Source: Candidatus Gastranaerophilales bacterium
GTDB lineage: Bacteria > Cyanobacteriota > Vampirovibrionia > Gastranaerophilales > Gastranaerophilaceae
Reading direction: 5' to 3'
NCBI GenBank assembly: GCA_944324305.1
Contig: CALUVV010000004.1
Location: 124,001-188,000 of the forward strand
DNA length: 64,000 nucleotides
The notes below the pieces were generated by a model. The model had not been told where the DNA came from and did no database searches. It was given only the letters and a program-made list of their open reading frames with translations. Below, piece by piece: positions 37,067 to 44,166 of the stretch (the first letter of the stretch is position 1; each line of letters begins with the position of its first letter). The translations under genes and the position numbers were made by a program.

Positions 37067-37762
37067 TTAAAAAATATTAAGTAAATTTTTCTTTAAATCC
37101 TGATACAAATCTTCAAATGTTCGTTCTTTTCGCCAGATATATTCTGCCAGATTGTGATACAAGTTAACTTCATTTTTATTATGACTAACTATTCTTGATA
37201 GATAACAATAGACCTTTTTAAATTCTTTGATTTCTGCTTTATTAAAACTCGTTTCATTCTGTCCTTTAAGTAATTTATCTGTAACAAAAACTTGGTTATT
37301 ATAAATATAAAAATATGCATATTGTTCAAAAAATATTCTATACCTCCCGATTTGTGGTTTTTCAAAGAAAAAATTTAAGAGTATTTTAAGTTGTTGTTCA
37401 TAGATTAATTTCCTAAATTCTTTATAAAAACCGACAATACAGGCTTGACTCAAGTTTACCAAATGGTATGCCTTTTGCGATGGTATTTTAAGGCAAAATA
37501 ATTTAATAATTAAATCTATAGTTTCTTGAGAATGATACTGAAACATAAGATGTAAATTTTTGTTTTGTACTTTAATATTATTTTGTGCAGTAGATGATTT
37601 TACATAAGAATAGACTCCTTTATGTTTTTCAATACAACCTTCTTCTATTAAAAATAATAGTCCTCTATCGAGCATATTTTCTTCTATTTCAAGATAGCTT
37701 AGTATTTCTTCACTCGTAAAGTTTTTTAATCGTCTGCATAGGGAAAGTAGTTTGTCTTTCAT
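37067..37762 (-). CDS. Third gene of the inner transposition operon
   Basis: 231 residues. It begins with a winged-helix-like region (FTSEEILSYLEIEENMLDRGLLFLIEEG) followed by a helical, aromatic-rich body (LLNFFFEKPQIGRYRIFFEQ). Its ATG lies 53 bases inside the MuB-like gene, behind AAAGGAAT, so translation is coupled. It is the positional counterpart of 13978-14754 in the outer element. Both may be DNA-binding transposition accessories, like the third genes of Tn7/Tn5053-like operons, but I see no TniQ zinc motif. Function unproven. Confidence 0.6.
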   Translation of the reverse strand: MKDKLLSLCRRLKNFTSEEILSYLEIEENMLDRGLLFLIEEGCIEKHKGVYSYVKSSTAQNNIKVQNKNLHLMFQYHSQETIDLIIKLFCLKIPSQKAYHLVNLSQACIVGFYKEFRKLIYEQQLKILLNFFFEKPQIGRYRIFFEQYAYFYIYNNQVFVTDKLLKGQNETSFNKAEIKEFKKVYCYLSRIVSHNKNEVNLYHNLAEYIWRKERTFEDLYQDLKKNLLNIF

Positions 37763-38444
37763 TAATTATTCCTTTCAAAGTGTATTCGTCAATTTTATCA
37801 AATTTGTTTGTTTCAGATATTTTTTCAATCCTGTTAATGAGCTTAACAAGCTGTCTGAATTGGTTTGTACGTGTTGCAAGATATTCTATTGCATCCTCAG
37901 TAAAATTAAGCTCGGTAAGCTCATTAATAATTTCTTTAATATCTGAACTGTTAAATTGTTCGAATTTTAGTTTCTTAAAGATTCTGTCTTCAAAGTGCTT
38001 GAACCTTGCAATCTTTTTATCCATCACTCCCATCCCGGATAAAACAACAGGACATCCTGTCGAGTCCTGAATATCTCTCAAAATTTCTATTACGTTTTTA
38101 CCGCTGAAGAGGTAGTCAGCCTCATCAACTATGATTATTTTGGGATCTCGTTTTAAATGTTTGAGGATAAGTTTAAAATTTTCCTGCATTAAATACAGCG
38201 GTCGTTCCCCGAGTTCATCCACAATAGCTTGTAATAAACCGTTCTGCGTCATTTCATTATTTGCTCTGACATAAACCGCATCGTTTCTTGTCGCCCACCA
38301 AATAATAGCTTTGGTCTTACCAAGCCCATGGTCGCCGTAAACTAATGCAAGTTTTGGAATATTCGGCGGCAGATTTTGGAGTTCATCCATCAAAGCTACA
38401 AATCGCTTGACGTTTTTTGTTTTTACAAATTTTGTATTATTCAT
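37710..38444 (-). CDS. MuB/TnsC-like AAA ATPase, inner element
   Basis: 244 residues. Walker A GDHGLGKTKAI (about 38), Walker B KIIIVDEADYLF (about 98), the RDIQDSTGCPVVLSGMGVMD region and the NQFRQLVKLINRIEKI helix align block for block with the MuB-like protein of the outer element at 14756. It should select target DNA and stimulate the transposase. It begins two bases after the transposase stop. All catalytic residues are present. Confidence 0.9.
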   Translation of the reverse strand: MNNTKFVKTKNVKRFVALMDELQNLPPNIPKLALVYGDHGLGKTKAIIWWATRNDAVYVRANNEMTQNGLLQAIVDELGERPLYLMQENFKLILKHLKRDPKIIIVDEADYLFSGKNVIEILRDIQDSTGCPVVLSGMGVMDKKIARFKHFEDRIFKKLKFEQFNSSDIKEIINELTELNFTEDAIEYLATRTNQFRQLVKLINRIEKISETNKFDKIDEYTLKGIINERQTTFPMQTIKKLYE

Positions 38445-38446
38445 AA

Positions 38447-40450
38447 TTAATCTCCGTATAAATTGTAATATTCATCACTTCTCATATAGTCAGCAAGCCA
38501 TTTTCTGTCTTCAGGATTTGTTGTCCCGTTTGACATAAGCCACTCATACTTTTCATAATTAGAATTAAAAATCGGCTTGTTCATCTGCTGTTCACGAGGT
38601 GTTTGCTTCCGTTCACGTTTTGGTTTTGTCTCAGGGATTACTATAGTGTCAATTTTTTCATTTACATTTACCCCTTCAATTTCCAAAACCTCTGTTTTTT
38701 CGGTAGGAAAGTATTTTTGAAACTCTTTTTTAGCCTTCTTAAACTGTCGTTGCTGTCTTTGGTACTGCTGTTTGTATTCCTCCATATCTTTAACAGTGCC
38801 GAGAACATTTGCCATCGGGTGAACTTTTTGTACCCTATGTGCAACGCATAAAAATTCACCTTTCATTGAATAAACATGAACCTTTGAAAGGTCAAACAAG
38901 CTGTAGCGGACATAAACCTTATCCCGAAGTCCAAGTATAACGTCACTTCTGTAATGCATTCCGAGGAACGTTATTCCATGTTTGTTTATTGTTCTTGCTT
39001 CCGTTTTCATCATCAGGTCGTTCAAAATATTTTTATCAATGTCTTGCTTTTGAACGGTATTTAAACACTCTTTAATTGTCATATCTCTATCATTCGGACA
39101 AGGTTTTGAGTTATGGTAATCAATCCAGCAATCAATATATTTAATAACTTCCTGAACAGTCGGAATGTAGTTTTTATTCATCTTTCTGTGCATTTCACGG
39201 TGTAACTTCTCACCCCGTTTCATCCACGCCGGCTTATCTTCAATACTTGTTCCGATGTAGCTTGGCATCATTTTTTCAAACTCCTCCTGAAATTCAAGGA
39301 AGAATCGCTCTATGATTTTAGCTCTTGCATTGTACGGTTTAGCAAAAACGGAGCGTATCCCTAAATTTGCATACGCTCCGTTAAAGCCCTCCTCGTCAAA
39401 ATCACAAGATTGAAAATACTTCGCTTTAAAAGCCCTGCCGTTATCTTGGTATACAACCTTTGGAATCATACCTAAATTAATAATGGCATTTCTAAGTGCT
39501 GATGCTATGCATTGGGTATTTTCAGTCATCATAATTTCATAACCTACAAGTGCGGTTGACTTCCAATCTAAAAAGCCAACGAGTGTTGCTCTCGTTGGCT
39601 TGCCGGTGAATGGATTAATAACTTGAAAATTCAGAACGTGTCCGTCTGCTATTAAGACATCGCCGACACTAAGCACTGAAATATCCCGTTCAATATATGC
39701 TTCCACTTTATCGTGGTATGCTTTCTCGCCTTCTCTAAATAAAACCCATTTGTCATAATTATTTTTTTTGTAGTGTTCAGCAAATCTTTTAAAACTTAAA
39801 TCACAAGGTAATGCCTCATATCCTCGTTTTTCAAGAATGCTTTTACTTAAATGTACCGCTTTATTTAAGCTGAATTTATTCGGATGCAGTAAGAATTTTA
39901 AAAACACCTGTTTCATTTCATCATTTAGAATTGAGTTATATTCATTCTGTTTGCTAACTTTATATCCCGGTATTAAACTTCTGTAATCTTTTGCTTCTTC
40001 ATAAGCCCCTAGCCAACGATGCAAAGTTCCGATTGAGATACTTCCTAAAAATTTGTAAACCGATGGAAGTAAAAGACCTGAATTATATAATTCTAAAAAT
40101 ACAGAATCAGCCTCTTTTTTAGTTTTGTATTGCGTTCTGACTTTTAATAATTCGTTAACCACATCAACCCTTGCTAATGCCGTCATCCTTGCTTTTTCTG
40201 ACATAAATGAAGGGGTTTGAGGTTTATTGTTTACAGGAACTAATGCTGTACATTTCATTTCCTCGTCTTCAAGTTTTTCCTGTATTTCAGGTTCAAGGGA
40301 TGAATATAAAATCTCATACGATTTACCGCCGAAAACTGTTACTTCACGAGCCTCGTACTTGCCTTTTTGTATTGCAATCCTTATACTGCGTGTGCTTTTT
40401 AATCCTTTAATCTTTGCTATCTTATTTATATCTATATATTCATTCTTCAT
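38447..40450 (-). CDS. MuA-like DDE transposase, inner element
   Basis: 667 residues from the ATG at 40450 (a GTG start nine bases upstream is possible). An N-terminal Mu-type winged helix (IDINKIAKIKGLKSTRSIRI), a helical linker, and the catalytic core with DVLIADGH, VYQDNGRAF and AKIIERFF as the DDE residues, then the Mu C-terminal beta domain and a basic tail ending NSNYEKYEWLMSNG...SDEYYNLYG. It is intact and clearly homologous to the outer-element transposase. It directs cut-and-paste or replicative transposition at the ends 18354 and 41385. The large inverted repeat at 40512-40559 in front of it may control expression. Confidence 0.93.
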   Translation of the reverse strand: MKNEYIDINKIAKIKGLKSTRSIRIAIQKGKYEAREVTVFGGKSYEILYSSLEPEIQEKLEDEEMKCTALVPVNNKPQTPSFMSEKARMTALARVDVVNELLKVRTQYKTKKEADSVFLELYNSGLLLPSVYKFLGSISIGTLHRWLGAYEEAKDYRSLIPGYKVSKQNEYNSILNDEMKQVFLKFLLHPNKFSLNKAVHLSKSILEKRGYEALPCDLSFKRFAEHYKKNNYDKWVLFREGEKAYHDKVEAYIERDISVLSVGDVLIADGHVLNFQVINPFTGKPTRATLVGFLDWKSTALVGYEIMMTENTQCIASALRNAIINLGMIPKVVYQDNGRAFKAKYFQSCDFDEEGFNGAYANLGIRSVFAKPYNARAKIIERFFLEFQEEFEKMMPSYIGTSIEDKPAWMKRGEKLHREMHRKMNKNYIPTVQEVIKYIDCWIDYHNSKPCPNDRDMTIKECLNTVQKQDIDKNILNDLMMKTEARTINKHGITFLGMHYRSDVILGLRDKVYVRYSLFDLSKVHVYSMKGEFLCVAHRVQKVHPMANVLGTVKDMEEYKQQYQRQQRQFKKAKKEFQKYFPTEKTEVLEIEGVNVNEKIDTIVIPETKPKRERKQTPREQQMNKPIFNSNYEKYEWLMSNGTTNPEDRKWLADYMRSDEYYNLYGD

Positions 40451-40511
40451 CGTACACACACATTAGCTCTGAAGACAAAGAATTTGAACACCACTTCCGA
40501 GCTTTGGCAAC

Positions 40512-40559
40512 AACTCTTAACATACTTACGCAATCAAAGATTGCTTGTATGTTAGAGTT
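40512..40559. promoter_or_regulatory. Large inverted repeat between divergent transposase and DUF262 genes
   Basis: Arms AACTCTTAACATAC...GCAATC and GATTGC...GTATGTTAGAGTT pair almost fully around a 3-base loop. The repeat lies 62 bases in front of the transposase start. No T-run follows, so an operator or RNA hairpin is likelier than a terminator. Confidence 0.6.
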
Positions 40560-40648
40560 TTGCATCCATCATTCTAAAGCTCGCATTAGCTCGCTAAGAG
40601 TGAATGTATGTCGCTTTTGTATCAATTATTTTGTGCTAATATGACTTT

Positions 40649-41104
40649 ATGAGCAAAGTTATAAATATTGAAGATGCATTGAAACAATGCAAAATCGAAG
40701 TAATAAATATAAATGCAAAAGATTTGTTAATGCCTGAATATCAGAATTTAAATAAATATTTCAATGATGAACGAAAATGGACTACAAAACAAAAAAATAA
40801 TTTTATAGAATCATTGTTCTTTGGTTTATTTGTACAACAATTATTTATTTATGAACCGAATAAACAAGAAAGCTTTATTATTGATGGTTATAACCGCATC
40901 CAAACAATCAAAGAGTTTTTAAATGATGAATTTCCTCTTGAGGGGCTATCTAAATTTAACTGGCAATATAACGGAAAAGTGTTCAGCAGACTGAATGAGA
41001 CTCTCAAATATCATTTAGAGCATTATCCTATAATAATAAATAAAATAAAACGAAAGACATCAGACGATAATTTAAAAGCTTTATACATAAATTTCAATTC
41101 ATAA
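40649..41104 (+). CDS. DUF262 (ParB-like) protein, C-terminally truncated
   Basis: 151 residues. It has the DUF262 N-terminal pattern: YQNLNKYFNDERKWTTKQKN, FIESLFFGLFVQQLFIYEP, ESFIIDGYNRIQTIKEFLND (the DGxxR signature), FSRLNETLKYHLEHYPI. The frame stops at ALYINFNS, exactly where longer DUF262 proteins continue after the F-x-R-(I/L)-N-S motif. DUF262 is part of GmrSD-type modification-dependent nucleases. It sits directly inside the right end, so it may have been clipped when the end formed, or serve as a small host-factor gene of the element. Expression may be leaderless (TAATAT six bases before the ATG). Confidence 0.7.
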   Translation: MSKVINIEDALKQCKIEVININAKDLLMPEYQNLNKYFNDERKWTTKQKNNFIESLFFGLFVQQLFIYEPNKQESFIIDGYNRIQTIKEFLNDEFPLEGLSKFNWQYNGKVFSRLNETLKYHLEHYPIIINKIKRKTSDDNLKALYINFNS

Positions 41105-41106
41105 AA

Positions 41107-41385
41107 TTACCGACCTTAAAAAAAATTTACCGACCTTTTTTGAAAACGGACTTGCCCAAAAAAATCAATCTGTCTGTTAAAAATCAAACTAGGTGTAATA
41201 CCCCGCTATTATTGAGTTTTAATGGTAAAATCAAACTGTCTGTTTTTTCCAAAAAAAGTCCGTTTTCGTCCAGTTTGATTTTTCGCAAATCACAAAACTT
41301 CCGACGGCTAAAATCTAGTAAAATCAAGGGTTTCTACCTTAAAAATCAAACTGTCTGTTATAATCAAACTGGACGTTTAAATACA
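41107..41385. repeat. Right end of the inner element: repeat array
   Basis: Contains TACCGACC twice (41108, 41128), CTTCCGACGG (41308), TCAATCTGTCTGTTAAAAAT (41166) with ATCAAACTAGG, ATCAAACTGTCTGTT (41230), an inverted CCAGTTTGAT (41270), and the terminal pair ATCAAACTGTCTGTTA and ATCAAACTGG (41345-41372) ending in ATACA at 41385. The long plus-strand open frame here is not a gene. Confidence 0.8.
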
Positions 41386-41390
41386 TTCCG
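41386..41390. repeat. Target site duplication TTCCG, right copy
   Basis: Directly follows the ACA terminus of the inner element; matches 18349-18353. Confidence 0.85.
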
Positions 41391-41472
41391 ACCGCCAAAA
41401 TACCCATTATATTTGAGTTTTAGCGATTATTCCTAAACTGTTCCAAATTCCTAAACTACCTGTTAAAATACA
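41391..41472. repeat. Outermost part of the outer element's right end
   Basis: TTCCTAAACTGTTCCAAA followed by TTCCTAAACTACC and terminal TGTTAAAATACA. It continues the array interrupted at 18353. Confidence 0.65.
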
Positions 41473-41524
41473 CGGTTTCTAATAATTCAATCTTCACTGA
41501 TTCTCTAGTTCTGGACTAAAAAAC

Positions 41525-41612
41525 GGAGTAATAGGGATTTGAACCCTAGATGCAGATTGCTCCACATAACACCTTAGCAGGGTGCCGCCTTCAGCCACTC
41601 GGCCATTACTCC
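41525..41612 (-). tRNA. tRNA-Ser (anticodon GCU)
   Basis: The minus strand folds as an 88-base class II tRNA: acceptor GGAGTAA with TTACTCC, D-arm GCCGAGTGGCTGAAGGC, anticodon stem GCACC/GGTGT around CTGCTAA (anticodon GCT), a long variable arm, and TAGGGTTCAAATCCCTA. No CCA is encoded. Its 3' end lies 52 bases from the outer transposon's right terminus. The gene is intact and no duplicate fragment is visible at the left ends. Confidence 0.95.
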
Positions 41613-41786
41613 ATTTCTTATTAAATTATGCGTAACTCAATGTCACGACATGTGCATATAAGTATAATAACATAAATATTTTTTTTCGTAAATATTTTAT
41701 TTATTATTATTTAAAGCATTTAGTCTTGACCGATATCTGCTATTAAGTTAAAATATTGATAAAAGTTACATAGAAAGGCGTTTTTA

Positions 41787-42302
41787 ATGATTGAAATGAA
41801 AGTTATGGGAATTGCTCTTGATACCAGAACTGGTTCCCCGATAGTTGTTTTACATGATAAAGAAAACAGAAAAGCTTTGCCTATTTGGATAGGGTCTGCC
41901 GAAGCCAGTGCGATAATCAGAAAAATTGAAAATTTATCCGTTGCACGCCCGATGACACATGATTTGATTATTAATATTATTGAGAAAACCGGTTATACAC
42001 TTGATAAAATAGAAATCAATGATGTGGAAAAAGATACTTATTATGCAACTTTATTTTTATCAAATAGTGAAGGACAAGTTTTAGAGATTGATTCAAGGCC
42101 GTCCGATGCGATTGCGGTTGCTATAAGAGTAGATGCTCCTATTTTTGTTACGGCTAATGTTATATCAAACGGTTCTGTTTCAACAGATTCTGCAAAAGAC
42201 GAGGAAGAAGCTCAGGAATTTAAGAAATTTGTGCAGAGTATAAAACCTTCAGACTTTGCGAAATTAATGAAAGATAATGACCATCACGAAAGTGACCAAT
42301 AA
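41787..42302 (+). CDS. Bifunctional nuclease family protein (DUF151)
   Basis: 171 residues matching DUF151: MKVMGIALDTRTGSPIVVLH, RKALPIWIGSAEASAI, RPMTHDLI, and the conserved SRPSDAIAVAIRVDAPIFV near residues 100-120. The C-terminal 45 residues are charged and resemble a UVR-like helix pair. Homologues have reported DNase/RNase activity, but the cellular role is unclear. AAAGGCGTTTTTA precedes the ATG. It is the first chromosomal gene to the right of the transposon junction and tRNA, with its own promoter region. Confidence 0.9.
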   Translation: MIEMKVMGIALDTRTGSPIVVLHDKENRKALPIWIGSAEASAIIRKIENLSVARPMTHDLIINIIEKTGYTLDKIEINDVEKDTYYATLFLSNSEGQVLEIDSRPSDAIAVAIRVDAPIFVTANVISNGSVSTDSAKDEEEAQEFKKFVQSIKPSDFAKLMKDNDHHESDQ

Positions 42303-42384
42303 TTACTTTTGTTAATTTTGTAACAATATTTTTAAAAACTGAAAATATACTTATTTTTGATTTTTATTAATGGTAAGGACTATT

Positions 42385-42591
42385 ATGAACGGAATTGAAG
42401 CAGTACAGCCGAATAATATTTTTAGAGTAAATGCAGTTAACCTTTTTGACAATAATAATCGTCAAGATAAAGCTGTAAGGCGGTTTGATGCAGGTTTATT
42501 TGCTCAACAAACAAATGAAAATTATAATTTAAATCATCCGAGAGTAATCGGAAGTGAGACACAGGCAAGACATTTAGATTTACTTGCTTAA
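42385..42591 (+). CDS. Small hypothetical protein
   Basis: 68 residues from the ATG at 42385, chosen because TAAGGA lies five bases upstream; a longer frame starts at 42370. The sequence is Asn/Gln-rich (NNIFRVNAVNLFDNNNRQDK) and without a known domain. The Asn-rich, N-terminal FRVN style resembles the starts of the lineage-specific proteins at 28958 and 35001, but it lacks the F-[TSG]-G motif. Probably a real small gene; function unknown. Confidence 0.55.
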   Translation: MNGIEAVQPNNIFRVNAVNLFDNNNRQDKAVRRFDAGLFAQQTNENYNLNHPRVIGSETQARHLDLLA

Positions 42592-42667
42592 TATATCGTA
42601 ATATAAAAGCAATTTTTATCTCCTGCTTTTCTTTATATATATAAGGGAAAATTTTGGGGATAAATTT

Positions 42668-42865
42668 ATGTCAATACAAAAACTTCTTGGTACAAGTTGG
42701 GGAAACAGGGTAAGCAATCACGGTAATGCGGTATACAGGGATAATAATTTTGTAAAAAATACGTTTAACTTTGGAAATGCAAATCCTGATAAACCTAATG
42801 GTATAGTATATGAGAATGCTCTCGGGGATCCTCCTAAGGGTACCAGATTATATTGTTTAGGATAA
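42668..42865 (+). CDS. Small hypothetical protein
   Basis: 65 residues, Asn/Gly-rich (GNRVSNHGNAVYRDNNF, FNFGNANPDKPNGIVYENAL). No domain, signal peptide or membrane segment. A GGGGAT site lies nine bases before the ATG. Its stop region overlaps the stop of the convergent small ORF at 42857-43015. I cannot assign a role. Confidence 0.5.
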   Translation: MSIQKLLGTSWGNRVSNHGNAVYRDNNFVKNTFNFGNANPDKPNGIVYENALGDPPKGTRLYCLG

Positions 42866-43015
42866 TAAAAAGTTATTTTTTGTATTTGTGTTGTAAATTA
42901 ATTTAGTTGCACTGAAATCGGGTGTGAAAGAATAAACTTTAGGAGTTTTTTTCTTAAAACTGCATAACCCGATTACTTTGTCATCATCTTTAAATAATTT
43001 TTTCAGAAATTCCAT
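42857..43015 (-). CDS. Small hypothetical protein
   Basis: 52 residues, reading MEFLKKLFKDDDKVIGLCSF and continuing with lysine-rich and Phe/Tyr-rich sequence. An AAGGATG ribosome site lies upstream of the ATG at 43015. It is too short for confident assignment, but the start site and amphipathic N-terminal helix look genuine. Convergent with the gene at 42668. Confidence 0.45.
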   Translation of the reverse strand: MEFLKKLFKDDDKVIGLCSFKKKTPKVYSFTPDFSATKLIYNTNTKNNFLLS

Positions 43016-43094
43016 AAAAATACACATCCTTCTTTTTTATTGTATAATGTTTTTAATGAAATCAGATGTAAAGTCAATATAAGGAGAAAATATT

Positions 43095-43298
43095 ATGGCT
43101 GGTAAAATTACTAAAGATATGAACATTATGGATATTGTTCAGCAATGTCCCGAAAGCATTGAAGTATTCCAAAAATACGGATTGGGCTGTATAGGATGTG
43201 CAGCTGCTCATTTTGAAAATCTGGAAGCAGGCGCAAAGGTTCACGGGTTTGATCCTGATGCAATGGTTGCAGATATAAATGCTTTAATTAAAGATTAA
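43095..43298 (+). CDS. DUF1858 protein (hybrid-cluster-associated redox disulfide type)
   Basis: 67 residues. TKDMNIMDIVQQCPESIEVF leads to YGLGCIGCAAAHFENLEAGA, where the CIGC pair is the DUF1858 disulfide signature, and a C-terminal helix DADINALIKD-like. These proteins are small, cytoplasmic, putative thiol redox carriers in anaerobes; their partner is not in the window. AAGGAGAAAATATT gives a strong ribosome site. A strong terminator follows, so it is monocistronic. Confidence 0.88.
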   Translation: MAGKITKDMNIMDIVQQCPESIEVFQKYGLGCIGCAAAHFENLEAGAKVHGFDPDAMVADINALIKD

Positions 43299-43301
43299 GT
43301 A

Positions 43302-43328
43302 AAGAACCTCGAAAGAGGTTCTTTTTTT
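43302..43328 (+). terminator. Rho-independent terminator after DUF1858
   Basis: AAGAACCTC, loop GAAA, GAGGTTCTT, then a T-run. Confidence 0.92.
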
Positions 43329-43331
43329 ATA

Positions 43332-43360
43332 TTGAAAAATTCATAAAAATACTTTATACT
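43332..43360 (+). promoter_or_regulatory. Sigma-70-type promoter of prepilin gene 1
   Basis: TTGAAA, 17 bases, TATACT, followed by the AAAGGAG ribosome site and ATG at 43389. Confidence 0.75.
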
Positions 43361-43388
43361 TATAAAGTATAGTATGAAAGGAGTGATT

Positions 43389-44128
43389 ATGAAAAACTTA
43401 TTTAATTATGTCACGCGGGGGGGGGGCGTAATCTAAGCTCCGTTCAGGGTTTTACCCTCGCAGAGGTACTTGTAACTTTAGGTATCATAGGCGTGGTATC
43501 TGCGATGACCGTGCCTTCATTGATGCAAAATCATCAGCGTAAAACTTATGTAACACAATTACATAAAGTTTATAATGAACTTAATCAGGCTTTTGTCAAA
43601 TTTAAAAATGATAATAATGCTTTAACTCTTTTGGAAGCAGGATTAAGCGATCAAACTGCAGTAAATAATTTTTTAAAAACATATTTTAAGACGGTAACTG
43701 TTTGTGACACGCTTGAAGAACCTTGTGTTTATGATGCAAAATATAAAAACCTTAATGGTGTTACTTTAGTAAATAACTGGTGGCCTGATGTGAATTGTGG
43801 TGTACTTGGCAGCGGTGCCTCTGTATGTATTGAGACATTTCATAATGACAAAGTTAACGGAATAAAATACGGTCATATTTTTATTGATATTAACGGATTA
43901 AAAGGTCCTAATATTGCGGGAAGAGATGCTTATGTAGTTATGTATTATGAAGACGGAACAATTGATGAAGAGGGTGTTGCCCCATCCTGTAATGCAATGA
44001 AAGAATGTACCGTTGCAAGTAATGCTTCAACCTTAAGAGAAGAAAAATATGCTAGATGTCAATCACATTCTGAGTTCAAAGGCTGCTTCGGTAAAATTTT
44101 AAATGATAATTGGGAAATGAATTACTAA
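43389..44128 (+). CDS. Prepilin-like protein 1, frame broken at a G10 tract
   Basis: From the ATG at 43389 (ribosome site AAAGGAG) the frame reads MKNLFNYVTRGGG and stops at TAA seven bases after a run of ten G. With 11 or 8 G it continues as RNLSSVQG|FTLAEVLVTLGII, a prepilin leader with the peptidase site G|FT and a hydrophobic helix, then MTVPSLMQNHQRK, KTYVTQLHKVYNELNQA, a variable middle with cysteines and the tail GCFGKILNDNWEMNY: 246 residues in all. Such proteins are type IV pilin or type II secretion pseudopilin-like and should be membrane-inserted or assembled. As sequenced the gene is off unless ribosomes slip -1 or polymerase adds a G. It has its own promoter and terminator. Confidence 0.85.
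43417..43426 (+). repeat. G10 tract in prepilin gene 1
   Basis: CACGC, ten G, CGTA. One G more or two fewer joins leader and mature protein. Confidence 0.92.
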
Positions 44129-44130
44129 TC

Positions 44131-44159
44131 AAAAAATCCCACTTAATGTGGGATTTTTT
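44131..44159. terminator. Bidirectional terminator
   Basis: AAAAAATCCCAC, loop, GTGGGATTTTTT between the convergent prepilin gene 1 and the gene at 44167. Confidence 0.9.
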
Positions 44160-44166
44160 ATTATAA

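Larger units (their letters stand above)
18354..41385. mobile_element. Inner Mu-like transposon with 5-bp target duplication
   Basis: 23,032 bp. The left end starts TGTAAATGAACACTCAGTTT; the right end reversed starts TGTATTTAAACGTCCAGTTT. Inside each end lies TAACAGACAGTTTGATTTTT (18383-18402 and, inverted, 41341-41360), a perfect 20-bp inverted repeat. TTCCG flanks both sides. The transposition operon (37067-40450) is beside the right end. Cargo runs from 18.5 to 36.2 kb: regulators, nuclease, helicase, type III restriction-modification and an AAA protein cluster. Phage relics at 36.3-37.0 kb tie it to Mu-like prophages. Terminal TG...CA and a 5-bp duplication are as expected for Mu/Tn7-type DDE transposition. 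Confidence 0.92.
5732..41472. mobile_element. Outer Mu-like transposon (tentative limits), interrupted by the inner element
   Basis: Left end at 5732 reads TGTAAAGTAACACTTAGTTT. The right end at 41472, reversed, reads TGTATTTTAACAGGTAGTTT. The first 23 bases agree at 16 positions, and both ends continue into further AGTTTGA/AGTTTAG repeats. Its transposition operon (13978-17379) and Mor-like gene lie next to the right end, and its cargo is the methyltransferase-DinD-helicase operon. The inner element splits its right end at 18353/41386. The five bases outside the two ends differ (GAAAT and CGGTT), so either the left boundary belongs to another relative or one flank was rearranged. The transposon as such is clear; these exact limits are not. 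Confidence 0.5.

Noticed and set aside
41140-41436. 98-codon plus-strand ORF in the right transposon end
   Set aside because: It is built from the repeat array and crosses the inner element's terminus; no ribosome site or domain.
41525-41612. tRNA-Ser used as an integrase attachment site
   Set aside because: No tyrosine recombinase is present and no duplicated tRNA 3' end is seen at the left ends; DDE transposition explains the junctions.
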